A stretch of 64,000 nt of DNA, taken from assembly GCA_944390285.1 (NCBI GenBank), contig CALXPN010000005.1, positions 1 through 64,000 on the forward strand, in the 5' to 3' direction. This DNA comes from an uncultured Clostridia bacterium. Its GTDB lineage: Bacteria > Bacillota > Clostridia > TANB77 > CAG-508. The notes below the pieces were generated by a model. The model was not told the origin of the DNA and ran no database searches. It saw nothing but the letters and a program-made list of their open reading frames with translations. The position numbers and the translations under genes are program-made. Numbering within the stretch: the stretch's first letter is position 1; every line of letters begins with the position of its first letter. Positions 57,145-64,000 of this stretch are shown in pieces.

Positions 57145-57573
57145 ATGAATATAGAAAACATTTATGCAGAAATATTTGAAATATTAAGTTATATGGATAA
57201 AATGACTGTTATGAAAATACCAGTTAATGTACTATCGAGTATAAAAAATTTGCGCAATAAAGATTTTCAAACGAATATCGATAAAAATGATATATTTAAT
57301 GAAAATAATATAAGTAAAGAAACAGTGGATTTATTGTGTTGGTTAGATTATACATATTGGAGCAATGAAGACAAAAAAAGGGAAATCAATAATATTATAA
57401 AAGATAATAATAGAACTGAAGAAATAAATAAAAGAGAAAGATATAATCCAGATAATTTATTTGTTAAAAATAATCAACAAAAAGTTGATATTAATACTTC
57501 TTTAATTGAGTATAAAGAAATTACTTTTATGCAAAAAATAGAAGCGTTTCTTAAAAGAATATTTCATAAATAA
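57145..57573 (+). CDS. Small protein, family A copy 1 (unknown function)
   Basis: A protein of about 142 residues that starts with MNIENIYAEIFEILSYMDK. It has a conserved-looking RYNPDNLFVKNN near residue 100 and an amphipathic C-terminal helix KIEAFLKRIFHK. The protein at 61199 shares this plan: EVLEILKYL, YNPDKLFEK, then a LIEV/LIEYKE segment and a basic C-terminal helix. I do not recognise the family. The basic amphipathic ends suggest membrane or surface association. ATG 57145 follows AAAGG. Confidence 0.6.
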   Translation: MNIENIYAEIFEILSYMDKMTVMKIPVNVLSSIKNLRNKDFQTNIDKNDIFNENNISKETVDLLCWLDYTYWSNEDKKREINNIIKDNNRTEEINKRERYNPDNLFVKNNQQKVDINTSLIEYKEITFMQKIEAFLKRIFHK

Positions 57574-57589
57574 AGGTTAGGGAAAAATA

Positions 57590-58210
57590 ATGATAATAAT
57601 TTTAGATAATGAATTAGCAAAAAGTATAGGATATCAAATAAAAAAAGATAATATGAATCAATTTTCTAAAGAAGAATTAGAAAGTGTTAATGAAATTTCA
57701 TTAAGAAACATGAATTTTAGAGGTGAAATTTTAAATATTAATTTAGAACAGCTAAAAGATTTACCTTATTTAGAAAATTTATATTTACAAGCTTTTACAA
57801 TTGATGATGATGTAATTGAAATAATAAATGAATTAAAAAAGTTAAAAAATATATATTTTAGTCAATGCATTATAAAAAATAATAAAAAGTTTATTATGCA
57901 AAAGTTAAAACACTTAATATTGAAATTTTGTGGAGGCACATATTATAATTTTTTTGACTCACTTGAATGCTTATCAATTCAAACAAAAATAGATGAAACA
58001 TTTGATTTGAGCGAAGTCAATAACAAATTTAACATAAAACAACTATATATAAATAATGCTAATATTATAAATTTTAAAACAATAAATGACTTTAATAACT
58101 TAGAATTTTTAAATATAGATGGCAGTAAAGTCGATAAAGAAAATGTATTAGATACAATTAGCAAAACTATAGAAATTTCTCACAAATCTAATTGTCTTCC
58201 AATAAACTAA
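57590..58210 (+). CDS. Leucine-rich-repeat-like protein
   Basis: The 206-residue protein has several repeats of the form LxxLxxLxxLxL: LEQLKDLPYLENLYLQAF, INELKKLKNIYFSQC, LKHLILKFCGG, and later NNLEFLNIDGSKV. These suggest a short LRR solenoid. No signal peptide is visible, so it is probably cytosolic. It starts behind TTAGGGA and lies between the first family-A protein and the transglutaminase-like gene. LRRs usually mediate protein binding. Confidence 0.6.
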   Translation: MIIILDNELAKSIGYQIKKDNMNQFSKEELESVNEISLRNMNFRGEILNINLEQLKDLPYLENLYLQAFTIDDDVIEIINELKKLKNIYFSQCIIKNNKKFIMQKLKHLILKFCGGTYYNFFDSLECLSIQTKIDETFDLSEVNNKFNIKQLYINNANIINFKTINDFNNLEFLNIDGSKVDKENVLDTISKTIEISHKSNCLPIN

Positions 58211-58221
58211 GGAGTAATAAT

Positions 58222-58471
58222 ATGGATATATTGGAAAAATTAAAAGAAAACAGTCAAGAAAGTATAGTATCTGGACGGAATATATGTTCATCAAAATAAA
58301 GAAAATGATTCTATTACTTTAAGAATATATGATACGAATAAACTAGAAAGTAATGATTTACAAGAACTTTTTAAAATATATGGTCATCTTATTCCTTATG
58401 CTTATCTTAATGTTAATAGTTTTTCAAAAAGTGAATTAGAAAAGGTAAAATCCTTTATAGAAAAAGTTCAA
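58222..58471 (+). pseudogene. Frame-broken 5' part of the transglutaminase-like gene
   Basis: AAGGAG precedes ATG 58222, which opens a 25-codon frame (MDILEKLKENSQESIVSG then stop at 58297). The remaining protein sequence continues in another frame from about 58271: GIYVHQNKENDSITLRIYD, then LQELFKIYGHLIPYAYL and into the long frame. One extra base around 58273-58278 would explain the break. The start codon and RBS of the intact gene are therefore here, and the long frame below has no RBS of its own. Confidence 0.55.
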
Positions 58472-60190
58472 TTGAAGTTTATAATTATAGATGCAAGTTC
58501 TTATACACATAATCCTGATGACTTACTAAATATAGATACATTTGAAGCAATATGCGAATTTAACGATTTAAATAATGGAGTAATAGCTATTCCAAATAAA
58601 AATGGCGGATTTGATTTAAATATAGATGAACTCCAAAAAATAAAGAGTGAAGATATAAAAGAATTATTAAGAAAATATAAATATATAATTGGAAAAGTTA
58701 TTTTTAAAGATTGTGATTTTGTTGCATCAGAATTAGAGGATATTATAGAATTTTCAAACGAATATGAAATTCCTGTATTAGATATATCAATAGAAGCTGG
58801 TAGAAAATGTAGTATTTATAAAGATGGTGTTTTCACTTTTGATAATCAAATAGATATAAGTACATTTAATAAAATATGTAAATTAAATGAAAAAGGTAAT
58901 GGAATATGTTCTTTTAGGATAAACCGTTTCTCTGATAAAAGTGTTAGTGATAGCATAACTATTGATAGAATAAATTTAAATGATGTGACAGACTTAGATA
59001 TAACTATTTTTGAAGAGAGCGAAATTGATAGTGAGTGTACTGTTACATTGCCTAATCGTGAAAATAATCATTATGGAGAATATGATACTTATGATATAAG
59101 GTCATTTCAACAAATAATGCAAAAATTACATGAAATAACAGATGATATTGAACTTAATATTCCAAATTTAAAAAAATTTGCAATTATATATGATAGAATA
59201 GGAAGATACATTAGTTATGACAGTTCAGCTTCTGGAATTTCAGAATCAGATGATAATTATAGAAAATCTAGAAATTTAGAAAATGGATTATTAAAAGGAA
59301 AATGCGTATGTGAGGGATTTGCAGAAATATTAATGAATGCATTGAAAATTGTCGGAATAAAAAATACTATGGTTTTCGGTGAAATTTTGCTAAAAACAGA
59401 AGAATTAGAAATTGATGGATTTCAAGAAATTAAAACAGAAAATGGAGAAAAGAGTTATTTTGGAATTGATAAAAACGGAAATCATATTAAGTGTGTTATG
59501 AAAAAAGATGGATTGTGGAGTGTTGCAAAAGAACATGGCGGTAAGTATGAACATAATAATGGACATGCATGGAATCTAGTTACTATTGATGGAGAAACAT
59601 TTTATGCAGATGTAACTTGGGATAGTCATCTAATAAACTCAAATTATGCTTTTCGATATATTCAATCACAAGATGAAATAGAGCAAGACAAAAAGGAATT
59701 GTTTATAACACCGCCCTATAAAGTAGAAGGACTTAGCAAAGAAGAGAAAGAGAAATTACTAGAATATCAATTTGAATTAGCACATGAAAGAGAATTTGAA
59801 ATAAAAATGCAAGTTGAAAGAAAATTTAAGAAAATAAACCCTCTGAACAGCTGTTTATATATGATAAATACTTCATTATATGATGCTAGAGGAAAATTTA
59901 CTTTTACTCAAAAAATGTTAGAAACATTAGTAACGAACTATTCTTTAGAAAAAGTAATAGAAGCATGTCATAAAATTAATAACGCACAATTGGAACAAAG
60001 AATAAATGAATTACTAATGGAAATGCAAAAAAAACAACCCAATGAAAAACTTCCTAAGATGCCAGTAGTTGAAAGAAGACCAACAGAATTACCATATAGC
60101 AAAAATCGAATTGCAGAAGGAGTGTCTAGAGCAAGTAATATAGCGAATCAGTTGTTAATTGTAGCCAATTCAAGAGAATTATATAAATGA
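58472..60190 (+). CDS. Transglutaminase-like protein, main open frame
   Basis: The main frame encodes at least 572 residues. A transglutaminase-like core is visible: GLLKGKCVCEGFAEILMNAL holds the catalytic Cys (about residue 280), NNGHAWNLVTIDGETFYAD holds His 365 and Asp 380, and TWDSH follows. The N-terminal 230 residues have repeating IDxSxF segments and no known family. The C-terminal part is helical. Such proteins often work as cysteine peptidases or cross-linkers. The real N-terminus lies upstream across a frame break at 58276, so the protein may not be made. It is the second largest product of the accessory cluster by span. Confidence 0.6.
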   Translation: MKFIIIDASSYTHNPDDLLNIDTFEAICEFNDLNNGVIAIPNKNGGFDLNIDELQKIKSEDIKELLRKYKYIIGKVIFKDCDFVASELEDIIEFSNEYEIPVLDISIEAGRKCSIYKDGVFTFDNQIDISTFNKICKLNEKGNGICSFRINRFSDKSVSDSITIDRINLNDVTDLDITIFEESEIDSECTVTLPNRENNHYGEYDTYDIRSFQQIMQKLHEITDDIELNIPNLKKFAIIYDRIGRYISYDSSASGISESDDNYRKSRNLENGLLKGKCVCEGFAEILMNALKIVGIKNTMVFGEILLKTEELEIDGFQEIKTENGEKSYFGIDKNGNHIKCVMKKDGLWSVAKEHGGKYEHNNGHAWNLVTIDGETFYADVTWDSHLINSNYAFRYIQSQDEIEQDKKELFITPPYKVEGLSKEEKEKLLEYQFELAHEREFEIKMQVERKFKKINPLNSCLYMINTSLYDARGKFTFTQKMLETLVTNYSLEKVIEACHKINNAQLEQRINELLMEMQKKQPNEKLPKMPVVERRPTELPYSKNRIAEGVSRASNIANQLLIVANSRELYK

Positions 60191-60217
60191 GAGTAGAACT
60201 ATGAATAGGAGAATTCA

Positions 60218-61195
60218 ATGATAGTTTATGAGAAAAATAATAAAAAAATTACATCTAGAAAATATTATAGAGAAGAAAAAAAGAGTTTGGAAAAAGAAGT
60301 AGAAAGAGTATCTGAATGTGTAGATGATTCCATAGCTGTTTTAGAGAATTTAAAAAGAGGACAATGTCCAATAAATTCTCCTAACTATCAACATGAATTA
60401 AGACAATATTATAGGTGGACTTATGTGTTAAATGAGAATAATTTAAGATTAAAATTTATTAGACCAAACAATAAAGATGATATTGAATATAGAAGTCAGA
60501 TGCATTCAGATTTATTTGTTTATCAACTACAAAATATAATTGCTCCAAATGGAACACCTTTAATGGATTTAAGATTTCATGGAACACCAATCTATTTTGC
60601 ACAGCAAATTATAGAAACAGGCTCAATTACTTCAAGTATGGATAGATTTGGTAATTATAATAATAGCACAAATATTAATGGTGAGATTTCTACATCTAGA
60701 ATACATGATTTAAAAAGAGCAATGGATTTATATTCTGATATGATTGGATATAAAAGCTGTATGCCTGCAGGTTGTGTATTTGCAGTTTTCCCAAGAGATT
60801 ATGAAGATAGTGTATATGGTGTGGACACAATGCATAATATAGATTTTAGAAAAAATCCACAACAACTTTTTGGAATTTTCACAACTCCAGAAAATATTAA
60901 GCAAGTAAAAGGTTGGATGAGTGAGTATGGATTTAATCCAGATTTAGTTTATAATTTTGAAGAATTTTTAAAAGTTACTCAAATGGCAGTTTTAAATATT
61001 ACAAATAATCAAATACTAAACGAAGGAGGAACTCCTACAACTAGATTAGATACACAAGAATATGGTCATACTTCTAGATTGGATATGCAAAGATTAACAT
61101 TAAATGCTTTACAAAATGTACATCATACAGATATAATTGGAATGGATAATAGATTAAGTAGAAGAGTAAATTCTAAAATGAATGATGGGAGATAA
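60218..61195 (+). CDS. Protein with ADP-ribosyltransferase/PARP-like motifs (candidate)
   Basis: The 325-residue protein has a basic helical N-terminus (residues 1-60). Then LRFHGTPIYFAQQIIETGSI (119-137) resembles the H-G-T motif that starts the PARP/ART fold, and GEISTSRIHDLKRAMDLY (155-172) resembles its second motif with a Tyr-containing helix. A Glu in FTTPENIKQ (225) could be the third catalytic position. I could not confirm the fold, and function stays open: ADP-ribosyltransferase or a related NAD-utilising protein. It sits between the transglutaminase-like gene and the second family-A gene. Confidence 0.45.
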   Translation: MIVYEKNNKKITSRKYYREEKKSLEKEVERVSECVDDSIAVLENLKRGQCPINSPNYQHELRQYYRWTYVLNENNLRLKFIRPNNKDDIEYRSQMHSDLFVYQLQNIIAPNGTPLMDLRFHGTPIYFAQQIIETGSITSSMDRFGNYNNSTNINGEISTSRIHDLKRAMDLYSDMIGYKSCMPAGCVFAVFPRDYEDSVYGVDTMHNIDFRKNPQQLFGIFTTPENIKQVKGWMSEYGFNPDLVYNFEEFLKVTQMAVLNITNNQILNEGGTPTTRLDTQEYGHTSRLDMQRLTLNALQNVHHTDIIGMDNRLSRRVNSKMNDGR

Positions 61196-61198
61196 AAT

Positions 61199-61666
61199 AT
61201 GAGTAATAATTATGAAAAAGCTTATACAGAAGTTTTAGAAATTTTAAAATATTTGCCAAAAGAAGAGTATGAAAAAATTCCTGAAGAAAGAATAGAATTT
61301 TTTAAAAATAATTGTGCAAAAGATTATTCATTTAAGTTTGATATATCTAAAACATTAGAAGAACAAAAATTTTTAGAAGAAACTAATTCAATTATTATTA
61401 TATTATTTAGGGATTATTTTGCGACAGATAAACAAAAAGAAAAACTTCAAAAAATATTATTAGAAAATGAAAGAAAATATCAAGAAAAACAAAAAGAAAT
61501 ATATAATCCAGATAAATTATTTGAAAAACCAAATACAATGAAAATAGAAAATGAAGCTCAGAATAACAAAACAGCTAATATGCAATTAATAGAAGTACAA
61601 AACGAGAGTAAATTAAGGCTCATATTTGAAAAAATTATTAGTTGGATAAAAAATTTAAAAAAATAA
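61199..61666 (+). CDS. Small protein, family A copy 2 (unknown function)
   Basis: The 155-residue protein reads NNYEKAYTEVLEILKYLPKE at the start. A long charged coiled coil and EIYNPDKLFEKPN follow, and it ends in a basic amphipathic helix (KIISWIKNLKK). It shares order and motifs with the protein at 57145, so the two are paralogues bracketing the cluster. It overlaps nothing but follows the preceding stop by only 3 bases, so it is likely cotranslated with the candidate ART gene. Function unknown. Confidence 0.65.
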   Translation: MSNNYEKAYTEVLEILKYLPKEEYEKIPEERIEFFKNNCAKDYSFKFDISKTLEEQKFLEETNSIIIILFRDYFATDKQKEKLQKILLENERKYQEKQKEIYNPDKLFEKPNTMKIENEAQNNKTANMQLIEVQNESKLRLIFEKIISWIKNLKK

Positions 61667-61674
61667 AATTTATA

Positions 61675-62027
61675 CCTCTGGGAACGGATAGAGCACATCT
61701 GCTTTATCATGACTTCGAAAAATATATGAACTTCCTGATGAAATTATGCATGATATAAATACATTCATGTATGAAGGCAAGTTCATAGGAAAGCCCAATC
61801 CTTTTAATGATAAGGTGAGGACATTCTGCCAGAATCCATCTGGGTTTGTTTCAGCAGAGGTTTACAAAGATGGATTAACTCTGGCAAATGGACATTCAAT
61901 GAAAGACAAGAAGAGTGAGTATACAAATCTTGCTTTACTTGTTTCGATTAAGCTGGAAAAAGAGGTGATAGCTCCTCTTGAATATGCAAGAAATATTGGA
62001 AGAAATCTCAATAGACTTGCAAGTTGA
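61675..62027 (+). pseudogene. GC-richer gene remnant, frameshifted
   Basis: The segment has visibly more G and C than its surroundings. In one frame it reads GTDRAHLLYHDFEK (61681 onward), and with one missing A in the A5 run near 61720 it continues as IYELPDEIMHDINTFMYEGK and to SMKDKKSEYTNLALLVSIKLE, ending at TGA 62025-62027. No RBS precedes the ATG at 61746. The likely source is a larger gene of foreign origin; I do not recognise its family. A terminator directly follows. Confidence 0.45.
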
Positions 62028-62041
62028 GATAATTAACATGT

Positions 62042-62091
62042 AAAGGAAAATATCACAGTTTCTCGAAAGAGGACTGTGATATTTCCTTTTT
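62042..62091 (+). terminator. Rho-independent terminator with GAAA loop
   Basis: AAAGGAAAATATCACAGT pairs with ACTGTGATATTTCCTTT (one bulged A), and an inner CTC-GAAA-GAG closes the loop. It is followed by T tract. It separates the accessory cluster from polA. Confidence 0.8.
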
Positions 62092-62162
62092 ATAAAAATT
62101 TATAGATTAATTTTTTAAAATATGATATATTATAAAAAAATAATTTGATTTAGGAGGAAATT

Positions 62163-64000
62163 TTGGAAAAATTAGTTGTTATAGATGGAAATAGTATTTT
62201 AAATAGAGCTTTTTATGGGATAATGAGTAGCAAAATGCTTCAAACAGCAGATGGAACATATACAAATGCTGTATATGGATTTCTAGCAATAATGTTTAAA
62301 TTATTTGAAGATGTTAAACCTGATTACATAGCAGTAGCTTTTGATATGAAACATCCAACCAAAAGACATGAAATGTATAAAGAATATAAAGCTACAAGAA
62401 AAGGAATGCCAGATGAACTTGCAGTTCAACTTCCAATAATAAAAGATGTTTTAAATGCAATGAATATAAAAGTAATAGAAAAAGAGGGGTATGAAGCTGA
62501 TGATATTTTAGGAACTCTTGCAAAAACTGCAGAAAAAGAGGGATTAACAGCAATATTGCTTACAGGTGATAGAGATTCTTTTCAGCTTGCATCAGATAAA
62601 ACAACAATAAGAATCCCAAGAACAAAAGGAGGAAAGACAGAAACAGAGAATTTTGATAAAAACAAAATTATTGAAGTTTATGGTGTAAAACCAAAACAAT
62701 TAATAGAAGTAAAAGGACTTATGGGAGATTCTTCTGATAATATACCAGGAGTTCCAGGAGTAGGGGAAAAAACAGCATTAAATTTGATAAAAGAGTATGA
62801 AACAATTGATAATATATATAATAAATTAGAAAAAGATGAACCAGTAGCAAAAGGAAAATTAAAAGAAAATTTGACTAATAACAAGGATTTAGCAATACTT
62901 TCAAGAGAACTTGGAAGAATAGATGTAAATGCACCTATTAATAAAGATTTATCTGAATATAAAGTTAAAGAATGGGATAAAGAAAAAGTATTAGAAATCT
63001 TTAAAAAATTAAGATTTAATAGATATATTGAAAGATTTAATTTATTAAATGATTTAAAATCAGAAAGCAAAACAGAAGATGTTAAGTCACTTTTTGAACA
63101 TGAATTATTAGAAGATGATTCTAAAATAGAAAATTTAATAAATAAAATTAATGATGAAAAAATATTGTATTATTATTTTGAAAAAACGGAAACAAATGAT
63201 ACTACTTTAATTATTAAAAAAATAATAAAATATATTAATATTTATGAAAAAACAGAGAATAAAGTTTATACAATGGATTTTGATAATATCAAGTTTAAAA
63301 CTGTGTTTGAAAATAAAGATATCTTAAAATGTGGATATAGAATAAAAGAAGATTATATTGTTTTAAAACAAAATGGCATAAATCCACAAAACATGATGTA
63401 TGATGCTAAAATTGCAACATATATTTTAAATTCTACTTCAAATTTGTATTCATTGGAAGATATCTCAAAACAATATTTGAATCTGGATATAACATTATAT
63501 TCTGAACCTGAAGAAAAAAATATTCAAACAAGTTTATTTGATAATTCTAACAATAGTGATGAATCTGAAAAAAAATCAAATTATATAAATGCTATGTATG
63601 CTTATATTATAGGAAAATCTAGAGAAATTATTTTGGAAGAATTATCAAAAATAGATGCATTAGATTTATTTAATAATATTGAAATGCCAATTGCAGAAAT
63701 ATTAGCTGAAATGCAATTAGAAGGTATGTGTATAGATGAGAAAGAATTAATAAAATATGGAGAAAATTTAAAAGAGCATATAGAAGAACTAAGGATTGAT
63801 ATTTATAATTTAGCAGGAGAAGAATTTAATATAAATTCTACAAAACAACTAGCAAATATATTATTCGAAAAATTAAACTTAACACCATCTAAAAAAACTA
63901 AAAGTGGTTATTCAACAGATGTTGAAGCATTAGAAAAAATTAAAAATTCTCATCCAATTATTGAAAAAATATTAGAATATAGACAACTTATGAAGTTAAA
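62163..64000 (+). CDS. polA: DNA polymerase I (partial at window end)
   Basis: The frame starts at TTG 62163 after AGGAGG and runs open to the window end (612 codons). Residues 1-290 form the 5' nuclease domain: VVIDGNSILNRAFYG, YIAVAFDMKHPTKRHE, EADDILGTLA, LTGDRDSFQLAS and GLMGDSSDNIPGVPGVGEKTA. The degenerate 3'-5' exonuclease-like region follows, and the start of the polymerase domain (EMQLEGMCIDEKEL, INSTKQLANILFEKL) is reached. It functions in lagging-strand processing and repair. Confidence 0.95.
   Translation, partial: MEKLVVIDGNSILNRAFYGIMSSKMLQTADGTYTNAVYGFLAIMFKLFEDVKPDYIAVAFDMKHPTKRHEMYKEYKATRKGMPDELAVQLPIIKDVLNAMNIKVIEKEGYEADDILGTLAKTAEKEGLTAILLTGDRDSFQLASDKTTIRIPRTKGGKTETENFDKNKIIEVYGVKPKQLIEVKGLMGDSSDNIPGVPGVGEKTALNLIKEYETIDNIYNKLEKDEPVAKGKLKENLTNNKDLAILSRELGRIDVNAPINKDLSEYKVKEWDKEKVLEIFKKLRFNRYIERFNLLNDLKSESKTEDVKSLFEHELLEDDSKIENLINKINDEKILYYYFEKTETNDTTLIIKKIIKYINIYEKTENKVYTMDFDNIKFKTVFENKDILKCGYRIKEDYIVLKQNGINPQNMMYDAKIATYILNSTSNLYSLEDISKQYLNLDITLYSEPEEKNIQTSLFDNSNNSDESEKKSNYINAMYAYIIGKSREIILEELSKIDALDLFNNIEMPIAEILAEMQLEGMCIDEKELIKYGENLKEHIEELRIDIYNLAGEEFNINSTKQLANILFEKLNLTPSKKTKSGYSTDVEALEKIKNSHPIIEKILEYRQLMKL

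Noticed and set aside
62678..63070. Minus-strand open frame (130 codons)
   Set aside because: Antisense to polA, which is clearly coding; no RBS.

Overview
This window is about 64 kb of very AT-rich DNA. Nearly all genes lie on the + strand behind strong AGGAGG-type ribosome binding sites, with several TTG or GTG starts, and TGA is used as a stop. The gene content (der, plsY, gpsA, dtd, miaB, mutS, ftsY, a UPF0182 membrane protein, pgsA, ligA, ruvB, polA, a zinc-ribbon L32, and a RelQ-type alarmone synthetase) fits a low-GC Firmicute, most likely an uncultured Clostridia-type gut lineage. The species cannot be told from the sequence alone. I see no rRNA, tRNA, CRISPR array, prophage or complete insertion sequence.

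Region 1 (1-25.8 kb) is a run of small metabolic and house-cleaning enzymes. It holds four NUDIX hydrolases, three HD-domain proteins, two PHP phosphoesterases, two HAD phosphatases, a phosphodiesterase, a metallo-beta-lactamase-fold hydrolase, a P-loop kinase-like protein, a HIT-nitroreductase fusion, two HAM1/RdgB-type NTP pyrophosphatases, an alarmone synthetase, a two-domain adenosine-deaminase-like protein and a dCMP deaminase. Between them are a HTH regulator with a palindrome inside its promoter, a GNAT acetyltransferase, twin YgjV-like membrane proteins, a methyltransferase and an acyl-CoA synthetase. Many of these act on nucleotides or phosphorylated metabolites. Three genes here are broken by small indels or deletions.

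Region 2 (25.8-57 kb) is mostly core genome. It runs der-plsY-gpsA-zinc-ribbon-dtd, then a lipoprotein convergent with asd and a membrane-anchored J-domain protein, then miaB-mutS, asnB, and ftsY-UPF0182-pgsA-ligA-ruvB, followed by envelope-type genes and queH. A short accessory patch (41-44 kb) interrupts it. The patch holds a more GC-rich lipase-like hydrolase, a XRE-CYTH fusion regulator on the opposite strand and a stand-alone HipA-like kinase domain.

Region 3 (57.1-62.1 kb) is the most unusual part. Two paralogous small proteins of an unrecognised family flank a leucine-rich-repeat-like protein, a transglutaminase-like protein with a frame break near its 5' end, and a protein with motifs like the ADP-ribosyltransferase/PARP fold. 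It looks like an undescribed accessory or effector cassette. It is followed by a GC-richer gene remnant, and core sequence resumes with polA, which runs off the window end.
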